From Isoperla grammatica (lineage: Eukaryota; Arthropoda; Insecta; Plecoptera; Perlodidae), in the NCBI GenBank assembly GCA_945910005.1, contig OX246748.1, positions 10,818,049 to 10,882,048 on the forward strand: a DNA stretch of 64,000 nucleotides, written 5' to 3'. The notes under the pieces were generated by a model, which saw nothing but the letters and a program-made list of their open reading frames with translations, searched no databases and was not told the DNA's origin. Shown here one piece after another: positions 33,241 to 44,763 of this stretch (the first letter of the stretch is position 1; the number at the start of each line of letters is the position of its first letter). The translations under genes were made by a program, and so were the position numbers.

Positions 33241-33310
33241 TACATGCATAAGCCAGGATTCGAACCTGGAACGCTGAAACCGTGGTGTAGCAGCTACTTC
33301 GGTAGCTTTC
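33241..33310 (-). repeat. tRNA-like fragment
   Basis: On the minus strand box B CAGGTTCGAATCCTGGC is perfect. The upstream part (CTACCGAAGTAGCTGCTACA) is a poor box A and no cloverleaf closes, so this is probably a SINE head rather than a tRNA gene. Confidence 0.5.
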
Positions 33311-33480
33311 GTTAATCAAGATTAGATGAACTGTCCGAATCCTGTTATTGTTTACATATCGTGGTCAACATGCAGCATGATCGAAGTTCAAGGTTATTGA
33401 GTGATGCACGGGCAACGCACATTGTTTGAACCTCACAAGCAAATAACTTATAACATGTAATCTGCACGGCGACACAAGTC

Positions 33481-33655
33481 GCTTACTGATACGGTTGGAG
33501 CTCAGGTCCTAAGAGTACGGCACCTTTAGACGTGGGTTCGAACCCCGAATAAGGCACTTTTTTTTGTAATTGTCCTACATGCTCATCTATCACCCCTCAA
33601 TGTCTGGAAAAGCGGATCCCAATAATACAGAGTAGAGATTTAAAACAACAAGAAT
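33481..33655 (+). mobile_element. tRNA-derived SINE, family B, copy 2
   Basis: Same order as 1828-2042: box-A-like GTCGCTTACTGATACGGTTG, box B GTGGGTTCGAACCCCG, AATAAGGCAC, then TGTCCTACATGCTCATCTAT and CACCCCTCAATGTCT. It ends next to a minus-strand LINE tail. Confidence 0.75.
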
Positions 33656-33870
33656 CGTTTATTTATTTATTTATTTGTTTAATGTCTATCCTATTCAGTT
33701 ATAAAAACTTATTTACAAAGGAGGACCTTATATAAAACTAGGCTATGCAAACGATTAATAATAATGGAATCATAAATAAAAAGAAACACAAAAACGGTAC
33801 AAACTACTGTACTATACAAAAAATCAATAACAAGAAAAAATAATTGAGAAATTAAATCAAATCAAATCAT
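33656..33870 (-). mobile_element. Non-LTR retrotransposon 3' end, copy 2
   Basis: The reverse complement matches 3440-3946: AATTTCTCAATTATTTTTTC, AGTACAGTAGTTTG, GGTCCTCCTTTGTAAATAAG and CTGAATAGGATAGACATTAA, then a (TTTA)n tail, here at 33657-33675. This copy is not duplicated internally and shows the original order. Confidence 0.75.
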
Positions 33871-34552
33871 CATCGTCTTATCACTCTTATCACATCAGCA
33901 GGATCAATCAATCAGTTTAGGATCAATAGGATAATGTAACGTTACTTCTCCAACCAGAGTATGTACGGACGCGTATAGTATTTTGTTCACTGGTAAATAG
34001 TGGCATATTATAATTATATTGGACTTACAAATATTCACTTGGTACCCATAACGTCGCAGTTACAAAACAGATAAACACTTTTTGAAAACACCATCAAGTG
34101 TTGCTATTTCGCTAACGAAATTAAATCAGGTAACCCCCCCCCCCCCTCCCCCGCCCCCCTACCACTCCCAACATTAACAACTTACACGGGAATACCGAGT
34201 TTACGAGTTTACGTTTGGCCGGGTCCGTCCAACATTTTTGGTCTAGAACCGCCAACGTGGGTTGATGGACGTGAAAAGGAAGACATGAGTTGTATTCGCT
34301 TTGCTATATTTAATTCAATTTTATATCTAATTTAGCAAATATTCACATATTAAAAACTGTTGTAATCACTAGTGGATCGTCTGTTGAAGAATATTTTTTG
34401 AATAGAATATTGTATTAATCCCCCCAAAATAATTAAAACCAGAAACAATAATGATTTGACAACAGAATATTAATTGAAAATTAGTCCATTCTTTTCAGGT
34501 CCATTCACGTATCACTACCGTATGCCCGGTCGAGGTCCGATCGTGGAGCGGT
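33871..34552. other. No gene seen; C-run
   Basis: Contains a C-rich run at 34134-34160. The rest is AT-rich and unrecognised. Confidence 0.4.
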
Positions 34553-34975
34553 GCCTAATTTTAGGAAAAAGTGGAACTGCGCAAACAAGTTTTTAAAGGC
34601 AAACCGCCGGGGGGTCTGGGGGGCGCGGCCCCCCAGGTTCGCCCGCAGGGGACTTTTTACCTCTTTTTAAGAACGTGTTTAAACATCTTGAGATGGTCTT
34701 CAATACATTTTATTAGATTTACTACCACGATTGACTAAGCGTTTACCTTTTCAGAAAACATACAAAGTTAAATAGACGTTTAGAAATTGAAAATTATACT
34801 TGTAGATTTAGTATAAGGTCTATAAGATTAAAAAATTAAATTAAAATAAAATATAGTTTTTATCCTATCAGATCTTTTAAATACGAATTCTTAACTGCGC
34901 AAATCACAAATTGCAGCTGCGCAAATGACTTTTGCAACTGCGCAAACAGTGTACATGCTGCGCACTAAATTAGGC
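34553..34975. mobile_element. Non-autonomous DNA element with TGCGCAAA subterminal repeats
   Basis: Ends GCCTAATTTTAG and CTAAATTAGGC are inverted. AACTGCGCAAA/GCTGCGCAAA recurs once near the left end and at least four times near the right end. Inside is a GC-rich hairpin (GGGGGGCGCGGCCCCCC near 34617). No coding frame. The superfamily is not recognised. Confidence 0.6.
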
Positions 34976-35643
34976 CCTGTCGTGGGGGTAGGGGGCCTAC
35001 CACAATTACTCACCCCACACGGAGTGAACTCCCGGCCCTGACATCGTGATGTGACGTCTGGCTGTGTTGTTGAAGCTGCTCTAACCTCTAACCCACTCGT
35101 CCGCTAGACTGCGACTGAATGAGTCAACCACGGCCGGCCGAGCATAGCTCACGAGCCGAACGTGGACAAATACCCCCACCACTTCCCATAGAGATAGTAG
35201 AGAGAGTAATGTTTATGTTCCTTCCAAACCACAGGGTAATGCAATCCGGTACCAGATTTTTGACGAAGACTTTTTTTTTTTCCACAGAATTTAAGGGGAC
35301 CAAAATCGCAGAGTAACAGTTTTTTTTGTTGTTTTCTTAAGAAGGCTTGAATATATTGCAAATGTAACCACATTACATTTTATTCATAAATTGTTTTTCA
35401 TTTTTTATTTAACTTATTCTTTTTTTCAATTTATTTCCTAAGAGAATTTGAGTTTGTATCAGCTAAACAATTAGTTTAAAACCTGTCAAATATTGTAATT
35501 GTCATGAATTCTGTAATTAACTCTAGATTATTTAATGAAGCAATTAATTACAGAAATAAAAAGCGTATCATTTAGAATATTTGAAAGTTTTTAAATTCGT
35601 TGTTTAACTGATAAAAAAAATCCGCGTACGAACAGTTTTAATT
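34976..35643. other. No gene seen
   Basis: Contains a GC-richer part at about 34980-35200 and a long T-run near 35271. Overlapping frames on both strands at 35119-35373 are not recognised. Confidence 0.35.
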
Positions 35644-35779
35644 ATGTCTTTCCTCTACTCTTTCTTTATCAATCAGAATTATCTATTGTCATGTCCAACT
35701 AACTCTACGTTGGGTCATGGATTTGAGTTCTCTCCACTTTCTCCTGTCTTGCCCCCCATCTTCCCTTTCCTTCACGTTC

Positions 35780-35920
35780 CATTCCCCTTCTCGCTGTCCC
35801 ACATCCTTCTTCACACTGTCCTACCGTCGCTGTCCTGGTCTGCTGTCTGGTCGTTCCAGTCTCCTCCTCGCTGTCCCACATCCTTCTTCACACTGTCCTT
35901 CCATCGCTGTCCTGGTATCT
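35780..35920 (+). repeat. Direct repeat, about 78-bp period
   Basis: CTCGCTGTCCCACATCCTTC, then TTCACACTGTCCT(A/T)CC(G/A)TCGCTGTCCTGG, occurs at about 35790 and 35868. It lies in a pyrimidine-rich stretch that yields a spurious hydrophobic 198-residue frame (35644-36240), which I do not call as a gene. Confidence 0.8.
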
Positions 35921-36276
35921 CTTCCTCTTTTACCTTGTGCTCCACTTCCCACGTCTTCTTTATACATAATTGTTATTATAATATAATTTGTAGTATTACT
36001 ATTTATGTGTGTTCTTATTATTTCATCCACTGTCTATTATGTAAACATATTTTCATGCTGAGCACAAGGATTGTTTTCCTTACGTGGGCTTTTCTTTTAG
36101 CTGTTTTTATGTATTATATTGTTTCGTATGTTCTTTTGTCTTTTGTGATGTATGTAGTAATTATTTTTAAGTTATTTAGGAATAAAATGACTCTAAACAA
36201 TGTATGTTATGTTGTTGTGAATCTTATTAGTTATTACTAACTTATTTTGATTAAAAGTGAATATTAATATTATCCG

Positions 36277-36325
36277 TGGACGTCATGTGGCCTAGCTGTC
36301 GAGTACGTCGTTAAACACCAAATGA
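36277..36325 (+). repeat. Tail-i sequence, solitary
   Basis: GGACGTCATGTGGCCTAGCT, then GTCGAGTACGTCGTTAAACA and CCAAATGATAATG, match the tail of the element D copies at 28810, 59640 and 61630. Confidence 0.7.
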
Positions 36326-37246
36326 TAATGATTAGTAGCAATATAGGAAGTACGTCTCGTATGACAAGCAGAGTCACCCAGGAGCTGAAATGTAGTTTCT
36401 TCTGTTGGATCAACTATTTTACTTACTAAGGACTCTTCCTTATTTTTTTTTTTATTTTAGAGAGTATGATTACCAACCGAATTGCTTTATTCCCCCTTGA
36501 AATAACTAGATCAATTGAATGGTATCAAAACCTTCCCCTCTCCGTAGAAGACAGCTGTGCCGACCTTCTAATTTTAGTAGGTTCATAGAGGTGAATCTCA
36601 TCATTCATAAATTCTTGTAAATTGTGAATTACAACTTTATTTGTTAGGGAACCTCTATAATTTTAAACTCCCAATGTGGCAGAATAGTGCAATGAATTTT
36701 AGCTCCAAATATGGGGGAGTTTCTACAATATCTCTCTAATGGTACGACTTTTAGGTAATTTTTTAAACAACTGTTCTGAATAATGAAAAATTAATTAAAC
36801 ATTAATCCAAAGTTAATAATTTCAGTGAAATAAACTGAGGAAGTTTGAAAAACAATCCAATAACTCTCCCACACGAGGCTAATTGTCCGGGGTCCCATTT
36901 CTGTCAAATTGGTAGCCCTTTATTAAGGAAGATTGGGATTCTGGAATAGTTCGTCAAGGTCTTCAAAAACAAATTCCCCACACATGTTTTATGTACAAAT
37001 ATTTAGCTGTTTATTTGAATCATTTTTATATTGACATTTTGCGGCTAGAATTAGTTAATTCATTGATGTTTTTTCATTGAAAACAAAATGACAACCCAGA
37101 AACATACACTAAAGCAACATGATTAATGATTTATAAACAGATGAACCTTATTATAACATCAACAGTGTATTTTTTAAATTATTTTTAAAAATGCATTTTT
37201 CTCTTTTAATATTTTTTTACATCAGTCACTGTTTTTAGTTTATTTA
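36326..37246. other. No gene seen
   Basis: AT-rich. Would be part of the 3' untranslated or downstream region if the exon at 37247-37420 is real. Confidence 0.35.
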
Positions 37247-37420
37247 TTATATAAGTAACATGTATTTTTGTTTATAGAAAAACCTATGCAACAGCCCTAT
37301 TATCAAAAACAACATTGTGCTGGCTTTGTGCTTGACTCTGGTTGCTGACACTGAAAAGCTGCTGACTCCGCTCACGTTGACGATGACACTTCCTTCCGCC
37401 AGACCGCGCGGCGAGCGCAC
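37247..37420 (-). CDS. Possible terminal exon of an Ig-type membrane protein
   Basis: Minus strand. After an acceptor-like GTGTTTCTAG at about 37421 the frame reads RSPRGLAEGSVIVNVSG, the shape of the last strand of an immunoglobulin domain (after the second Cys), then a linker and a hydrophobic stretch TMLFLIIGLL followed by basic HRFFYKQK, and a stop at 37247. A hydrophobic C-terminus could be a membrane segment or a GPI signal. The exon would start in phase 1, which fits a donor at 39355 of the Ig exon upstream, although a domain with the first Cys seems to be missing between them. The splice sites are inferred by eye. Confidence 0.35.
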   Translation of the reverse strand: MRSPRGLAEGSVIVNVSGVSSFSVSATRVKHKASTMLFLIIGLLHRFFYKQKYMLLI

Positions 37421-37533
37421 TAGAAACACGTGATGTCAGCACTGCCTGGTGGTAGTGGAACGAACTACCGGCCTGGAAACACAAACAAAATATTAATAAA
37501 CTAACAAAAATAAATTATTCATGAAAGTAAAGT

Positions 37534-37679
37534 AAGGGCCGGTCTTACAATCTCCTAATAAGAAAGTTATTTGTAGCAATTAAGCTATTTGGAGGATTTC
37601 AAGGGTTTTGATTGGTGGTTGGAGACAACAAGCTATTCGACGAATAAATAGTTATTAGGACATTGTAAGACTGGACCTA
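37534..37679. mobile_element. MITE, GGGCC(A/G)GTC family, intact copy
   Basis: A 146-bp element with inverted ends AGGGCCGGTCTTACAATCTC and GACATTGTAAGACTGGACCT. Its interior (GGTTTTGATTGGTGGTTGG, AGCTATTCGACGAATAAATA) matches both halves of the interrupted copy at 4771-5586. Confidence 0.85.
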
Positions 37680-37784
37680 AGATTTTCAAAACTGATTTAG
37701 GACCATTATGCTCACATTATACATAAGGACAAATAGGGTTAATATAAATTAAACAAACAAATAAAAAAAAAATTTATTAAAATG

Positions 37785-37885
37785 AGGTCAGATTTACAAA
37801 ACTGATTTAGAATCATTATGCTGAATATACACAACTCAGTACTTTCGCAACATTTAGTGAATTCAAGAACAACATAGAATCAAAA
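37785..37885. repeat. Single arm related to the intron foldback element
   Basis: CACAACTCAGTACTTTCGCA, then TTAGTGAATTCAAGAACAA and GAATCAAAAC, parallels CGACTCAACACTTTCGTC, TTATTGAATTCAAGAACAA and GAATCAAAA at 42940-43000. Only one arm is present here. Confidence 0.5.
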
Positions 37886-39354
37886 CCAATATGTAACAAT
37901 GAACTAATTTATCTATCTAAGGGTCCTAGATAAATTCTGAAAAAGGTCTACTGATGGTTTTGGTTCACAAAGGCAATGAACCATTGTAATTTGGGTTTTA
38001 GATTGATTAAATCATGGGTCATCCAGATCTAACAATGAAAATGAACCTTGACATAACATTTTAAAACTATTTTTTTTTTAATTTTTGTGCATTGCTGTCA
38101 GTGTTTAAGAGGACCTTGATGAACGTAGTCCATGGCCCAGGGGTCTTAAATCAATAGCGTTAATAACGAATGGAGCATTTCAAAAACGATCTAAGACTAT
38201 ATGTATGATTCATATCATCAAATGAAAACCAATGTTGTCACTTTATTAATTCCCTCTTTAATATAATTAATTTAAGAGCGAAGGATACCGTTACGTCAAA
38301 AACTACAGCAAATTGTCATGTTTTAATTATATCACCAGAATGGACCTCGAAATCGAAAATCGGAAAAATAAGAATGCTGTGGTTTGGTAAGCACTACAAA
38401 CCGAATGATAAATGTACTTAACATTATAATCAGTATGACTGTGATACCTATATTTGGCGCCCGTTGTTGCCAGCTAACAGTTATATGTATGTCATTTCCC
38501 ATATAGAAATCAAACTTTTAGCAACAACAGGCGCCCCCATGGACAAGGGACGACTATGAATCCTAGCCTAATTGTTTCATATTTCTTTACTACTAAATTA
38601 GAGACACATTCAAAAAAATTTTTATCCATAAAGTTAAGCTGGAAATAATAATCTCATTTTGTTACATAGCACGACTGGCAGAGTCATTCTGAGTCAAATT
38701 TTACCCCGAGACCCGAAGGAGAAAATATATTGATTGGTCGATGCAAATTATGGCCGTTGCGAGCGATACTAACGGTAATTTAATGAACCAACATTTTGTT
38801 TTAATAACACGGCACCTCCACCAAACAGGTAATGTTTATACAAAATGTAATAACACATTAACGAGCTTGAATTAACGACATATTTTCACTACTATATCAA
38901 TATATTATATACTCATTAATTTAATTGAAATTTATTTGGTTTTAGGGTACCAGTCAGACCATATTGCGGCGCAGAGATGTTGTATTTAACTCTAATAATT
39001 ATTATGAGTAAAGACCAATGATTAAATGTTATATTATGCGTGATTTAAATTTATGTTATAATATCGAGAAAAGGTTTTATTTATTGATTTAATTTTATAC
39101 TTGGTGGAAGAACCGATTTCGGACAAGAAATTTTAAAAGTTAAACACTGTTGTCGTATGATAGAAGTTCTTCACACGACTGGGAAATATCTAAGTGTCGC
39201 AACACACCGTGTTTGGTACATTCTGCCAAGATATAACGTGGGAAAGTTAGAGGAACATTCCAAGTGTAGCATTTTGGGACACATTTTTCCCTCGTAGGAG
39301 GTCGAACCGGCGACATCCCTAATAAGAACCCACCTTTATGATCTCAGCTCTAAC
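37886..39354. other. Gene-poor; one hairpin
   Basis: GGCGCCCGTTGTTGC at about 38456 and GCAACAACAGGCGCC at about 38522 are inverted with one mismatch and may be the ends of a short element of about 80 bp. If the two Ig exons belong to one gene, this is intronic and may hide a further short exon that I could not find. Confidence 0.4.
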
Positions 39355-39629
39355 CTACGACGGGTACCTCCACATGTGGGCTCTCCCTCCAATGTCTGGG
39401 GAAGGGGTCGGCGTGGTTAGGCAGCACACAATGATACTTGCCGGCCTCTTGATAGAGGACGCGGTCTATGGTGTGCTGGGGTCCTGGCCCCACCGGCTCG
39501 AGGCTCCCAGTGGCCCCCACGCGGCTCCAGCAGCCCCCCACGCCCCCAGGGCACTGCAGCTGCACGGCGCCCCCTCCACGGCTGTTGACTCTCCGGTTCC
39601 GGGAGCTGCGGTCACGGCGTCCTCGTCCG
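39355..39629 (-). CDS. Immunoglobulin-domain exon
   Basis: Minus strand, GC-rich in AT-rich surroundings. The translation runs from a basic Arg/Ser-rich N-terminal part into GGAVQLQCPGG, CWSRV, GSLEPVGPG, then DRVLYQEAGKYHCVLPN and SPHVEVPVV. The order Cys, Trp, (E)AGxYxC is the signature of an Ig fold (B-strand Cys, C-strand Trp, F-strand Tyr-x-Cys). An acceptor (GGTTACAG) lies at 39630-39637 and a donor GTTAGA at 39354, with an alternative GTACCC donor at 39367. Presumably part of an extracellular or surface protein; the family member is not identified. The overlapping plus-strand frame at 39338-39664 is its shadow. Confidence 0.6.
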
Positions 39630-39679
39630 CTGTAACCAGACGTTGTCGTTACTACAACACTTGACGAGGACACAACCAG

Positions 39680-40167
39680 CCCATGTCGTTACTGTACCTA
39701 TGAGATAGTGACACAGCCAGCCCATGTCGTTACCACAACATTACTTGATAGCATCTCTTATACCGATACAATCAATTTTTGAACACCGAGATTACGAACC
39801 CCCCCCCCCTCCCTCTCAAAAACCCGCTTTTTAAAGAAAAATTCTTCTAAAAATATATATTGTCATTAAAAATATACTTGTATGCAAAATTTGAACAAAA
39901 TCGGTATGATAGTAGTAGGACAAAAACCGACTGCAAACTTTGACGACAGAGATCCCGGTTTGAAGAAAACGTTTTAAAAATGCGAGCAGCCCATGTTATT
40001 CCTACCCCTCCTTGATAGAAAATAATTATCCCAAAACTACTTCTACTTCATTTGAAGATAACTAAATCAGCTCATAGCTTATTGCCCTTACTAGACAACT
40101 CAACCAGCCCATGTCATTATATTCTCCAGTTGAAAAACTAGGACGAGGAACCCTTAAATACGTGTGT
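39680..40167. other. No gene seen; CCCATGTCGTTA repeats
   Basis: The phrase CCAGCCCATGTCGTTAC, or variants, recurs near 39677, 39717, 39988 and 40106, roughly evenly at first. A C-run lies near 39800. No gene is supported. Confidence 0.4.
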
Positions 40168-40937
40168 AAAGGCCGATCCACAATTGAAATAAGGGTTGAA
40201 ATAAGAATCCGTGAAATAGTGAAATAACAACGAACTGGTTCACAACAGTCCCGTAGTACCTTATTTCAACATAGGAGAGCGTTTCAATCGAGCACTTTTC
40301 GACCGGATCTGACGCCATAGTCACGGCCTACTCCAAACCTATAGGAGGCCGTGGCCAAATGTGGTTTTGCACTGCGACTTTTTTCCACTCGCAGCGCCAG
40401 CACCGACAAACAACGAGCTGTCAAAATAATAAAATTGCAACATTATGAAGAAAACGAGGTATAGCAAAGTAACTGCTCACCAGTTAAAACGACTAATGAT
40501 GGGCAACCAAGTTGTTAACGTTTTGTATGTTTCTTGTTTGTTTTGAAGATTTGTTTTCAAAATCAGGATATTTTATTGTTTACAGCTTGATGTTTGCCGA
40601 TCGATTCATTTAATTTGTTTCATTGTTGTAAAACAAGCTTGCAAGAAGCTTACGACGACGACATTAACAACAACAACAACAACACCACCACCATCAACAA
40701 CAACAACAACAACAACGACCATATCTGGTTCGACTGGAGTAGGCCTTTTCTTCTCGAGCTCTGATTGGTTCGTCATAAGAAGTTGAAATAAGAAATGGAA
40801 TTGAATCATTTCTTATGACTTTTTCAATCCACTGTGACAGTTGTGAACCATAGCATTGTTATTGCATGTTCCATTTCGCTTAAACCTTATTGCTATTTCA
40901 CTATTTCAACTCTTATTTCAATTGTGAATCCGCCTTA
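40168..40937. mobile_element. Inverted-repeat element, GGC(C)GATCCACAATTG ends
   Basis: The left end (GATCCACAATTGAAATAAGG, GTTGAAAT, GTGAAATAGTGAAATAAC) and the right end (GTTATTGC, CTATTTCACTATTTCAACTC, TTATTTCAATTGTGAATCCG) are inverted over about 100 bp. The interior contains a truncated MITE (40403-40629) and an (AAC)n/(CAA)n stretch at 40660-40720. Confidence 0.75.
40403..40629. mobile_element. MITE, ACAACAATG(G/A)AACAAATG family, copy 2, nested
   Basis: Matches 23830-24081 in order: GACAAACAACGAGCTGTCAA, AATAATAAAATTGCAA, TTTTGTATGTTTCTTG, TTTTCAAAATCAG, ATTTGTTTCATTGTTGT. The left end is missing. It lies within the larger inverted-repeat element. Confidence 0.8.
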
Positions 40938-41379
40938 AACCGACCTAAAGCATGTTTTATTCCTCTATGACCTTAAGGTAATAATTCTACACGTTAAATC
41001 TGTCAACCTAACCGAGAAAAAAATTCCGATTCATTCTGCATCGAAATCTGAACGAACTCCCCTCATCACCAACGATATATTATTATTACATCTGTGAGAC
41101 AGTCAACTTTCCATCATATTTACATCTTTCTATTCGTAAAAGAGAAAAATCCACGACGAAAACCGTGGACGGTTGGAAACTAAATTGAATATCACGAAAC
41201 GCAAAACGGAATTATCCAATCTTCATATCACAGTTTTTCTACCTCGAGATTCAATTTATTACCTTTCTTTTCAGAAGACGGATAGAAATGCTATGAGTGC
41301 GGTTGCTGTTATCTCTGCCACAAACATGAAGAGCGACACCCTGGGTATACCTATTTCGATTAATTCCTTCAATAGCACC
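40938..41379. other. No gene seen
   Basis: AT-rich spacer. The open frame beginning at 41173 runs into the SINE-like element and is not taken as a gene. Confidence 0.4.
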
Positions 41380-41675
41380 TGCCCAGGGACTGCTGCCCTA
41401 TCGTGGTGGGCAGGTTTGTGCGCTTTGATGATTCCTGGAGCTATGCCGGCGGAAGCGTATGCTTCTGGTAGGGCCACCCTAGACTGGTCTAGGATGAGAA
41501 GTCAGGCAAAATGCAGTCCAACCTCCCCCCTCCCTTTTCCACCCCGCCCTCCTACTTGCCCCATTTCTCCAAACAGCTCCATATGTCATCTTCATATATC
41601 ATCCACTCATTGTCTCGATTAGCCTCGTTGCAAAAATATGAGACGTTAAGCCCGAATATCAATCAATTCTTCAAT
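41380..41675 (+). mobile_element. SINE-like modular element D, copy 2 (tail ii)
   Basis: The start has the hairpin CCTGCCCA ... TGGGCAGG around GGGACTGCTGCCCTATCGTG. The body GGAGCTATGCCGGCGGAAGC, GTATGCTTCTGGTAGGGCCA, AGTCCAACCTCCCCC is followed by TTGCCCCATTTCTCCAAACA and tail ii (TCTCGATTAGCCTCGTTGCA, TATGAGACGTTAAGCCCGAA, TATCAATCAAT). The same body has tail i in other copies. Confidence 0.85.
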
Positions 41676-41947
41676 AGCAACGGTTTTATTTTGCGCTTTG
41701 ATTCACATTTCATTTCTTTATGGCAGTTCAAAGGTCATCATTGTTTATTCATGCTGGTAATCCGCTCATTGTGTTGCAAGCACATGCACAATAACACGTA
41801 ACACTGACACCTTCTAAACTAACTAGTGACTAGTGACTAGTGTATAGCTTCTTCTTTATAAAATGCTCGAAAGATTGAGTATGTAACATTTACTCGAGGG
41901 ATTTTTTTATAATAAAATAACACAAGACGTATTTTTAGTGTCATATG

Positions 41948-41953
41948 TTTATT
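41948..41953 (-). terminator. Poly(A) signal of the cuticle-type gene
   Basis: AATAAA on the minus strand, about 390 bp downstream of the stop codon at 42341. The first canonical hexamer in a plausible place; other AATAAA-like strings lie further downstream. Confidence 0.5.
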
Positions 41954-42340
41954 TGTCGATGTATCTAAAACATTTCAAAGGAAATATAAAATTCATAATA
42001 TTGAAATTACATTCAAATTCTAATTTGTTTGAAATTAGAAATTAAAAGATTTATAAACATTATTTGTTCATGAAAATTAAACATTTTTTCAGCGACTGAA
42101 ACTGAAATTGAACTGAATTTTGTATACACATATCTAAGGTAAGTAGTTTCTGGGGTTATGTCTCGTATCACATAAACGTCGGGTTGGATGAGCTAAGTGC
42201 AAACAATCCACATGCAATAATATCTCACGTATTCAAACCCCAGCAACTAATTAGTTAAGATAAAGGTGTGAGTCTTATGTTGTGTGGAGATCCACTAGGT
42301 TAGTGTCCTCCAGTGAGTTCTGCTAGGCCAGAAGGCGTGT

Positions 42341-44687
42341 TCACGCTTGGTAGGCGATCTGGCCACCGTAGGGCCCCATCTGTTGCACGGCTACTGGCAC
42401 GTTGCCTCCCTGGACGTAGTTGATGCCGTGGCCGTAAGGAGCGCCGCCGTAGCCCACGGGGAATCCACCGGGATATCCAGAGTAAGCGACGGGACCAATA
42501 GGGACTCCCGCATATCCCACAGGAGACCCAACGGGAGAGGCTCCCAGCTGGACAAAGCTCTGGTACTTATGGACTGGTACGGACTCCGCTGTAAGAAGAA
42601 ATATAGATGTACTCCACTCGCTCATGACTCGGCCTCAGTTTATCAATATCAATAATCAATAATAATACATAATAGTGTATGATTGGAGATATGGGATATA
42701 TGAGAATAGCAATTTCAATCAATACAGAATGGTGTTGTATTTTTTCTCTGGCTTCACTCCCCTAGAACTGTCCGGCTATAGTGGCCCTACCAGAAGCATA
42801 CGCTTCCACTGGCATGCCTCTCGGGATCAGCAAATAAATAAATAAATACATAAATAAAATAAATTCACATTTAGAGTCTACCCACTCAGTAACGAAACTG
42901 ATTTTGCGGTGGGGGACTTTAATTTAAAGCGTATGCCGACATTACACGACTCAACACTTTCGTCAAACTTATTGAATTCAAGAACAAAAGCGAATCAAAA
43001 ACAGTTTATTAAAAAACTGCAACAATATAGCTTCTATTGATTGATGCTTTTTTGTCCTTGAATTCAATAAGTTTGACGAAAGTATTGAGTCGTGTAATGT
43101 CGGCATACGCTTTAAATTAAAGTCCCCCACTGCAAATCATCGACGAGTGAGCGATAACCAATCAAAGCACGCAAACCTGCCCACCACGATAAGGTAGCAG
43201 TCCCTTGGCAGGCGACATGTTACTTGATAGCGAGGTGATAATATTCAGAACAGTTCCTCACCTGACTTGACACCAACTTGAGCTCCGGTTGGTACGGCTG
43301 TCTCGTGGATCGAGTAGGCAAAGCTGTTACCGACGCGATCGGAGCGCACCACCGCGGTGTTGTGCGGTAGCACTGCAGCGCTGGTGACAGCGGCGAAGAG
43401 GAGGACTGCGATGATCTGTGGAACATTAATGGATTTATCATATAACTCCATAAGATTAGGAAATGCTATCGTCATTATTTACATTAAGCGGAATTACCGA
43501 TTTTTAGTCATATTTCAATGATGCTACACCACAACTACATCAAAATGGTGAAAATTGTAGTAAATTTGGTTTTGTAAGAACTATATATCACGCAAAATAT
43601 TTGTTAGTATTGTTATTTTTAGGGATGGTATTTTAAATCTGCTTTGTAATGAAGTAAATTTGAAAGAAGCATCGAATGTAAACCACCAGGGGTTTATTCT
43701 ATACAACAATCTTCCTCTGCCTATTAAATGCTTAGGCCAAAATCTCTTTAAAAAAGTAATTAAAAACAATCTGCTGCAATATGATCTGGGAGACTGCTTC
43801 AAGTAACATGATTTGCAAACAAAATAAATATAGAAGTTATGAAGTAATGGCATTATCTGTTATTAACTGAGAATCTGCAAGTAAGAATGTAGTGTCGGTT
43901 TTATTATAAGTATTGTTGTATTCGATATTATGTATTGTATTATAAGTTAGTAGTTATATTATTACTATGGTGCTTTACTTTGTTTTCTATATAATAGTAT
44001 AATATGTTCTATTTGTGTTGTATTCAGATATTCACCTCTAAATGGAGGTAGTAGTAGATAATAGTAAAATTCATACATTATATCAAAATTCTTCAATTGT
44101 ACAATTAGGCCTAGTTTTGAGAGTTATAATTATCTGTGTCACTCAATTTTATTTATATTATAATAACATTATTTTTATGACTTTAGACAGTCAAAATCAA
44201 TAGTCATTACCTAAAATTAAGACAAAATGTAAGCCTGACTTTGCATTGTTCACATTACTTTTCCTATTGTTGTCTTTTTTTGTTTTTTAGTTTAGTTTAG
44301 TTTAGTTTAGGTTAGTTTAGTTTAGTCTAGTGTAATCGTAATCTGTCAATGTAAAGAGCGGAAGCTCATTCTGACAAATAAAGATTATTAAATATTAAAT
44401 AAAACCGTACTAATTATAATGTAAGATAAGCTGTTTTAGACAGAAAGTTCTTTACAATAAAATTGAGCCCTGTTTTTACATTTTCAATGTTGTATAGCCT
44501 TTTTGAGATAGGATTAAAATAAGGTAATTTCAGCGGTTTTAAAATTGACGTCTGTGTTTTCTCTTCATGAACTCTATAACGTGTTTATACTACGTTTTAA
44601 TATAAGGTATGACATATTTGAAATAAACGTCTATACAGTATTCATCTGCTCTGCCAGCCAACTTCAAAGCAGAACTATTGCTCTCTT

Positions 44688-44763
<76 letters not shown>

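Noticed and set aside
35644..36240. 198-residue hydrophobic frame
   Set aside because: Pyrimidine-rich DNA with a tandem duplication gives hydrophobic residues by composition; a second overlapping frame is equally open, and no family is recognised.
44287..44330. Telomere-like repeat
   Set aside because: The unit is GTTTA with a single TTAGG-like variant, not the arthropod TTAGG repeat.
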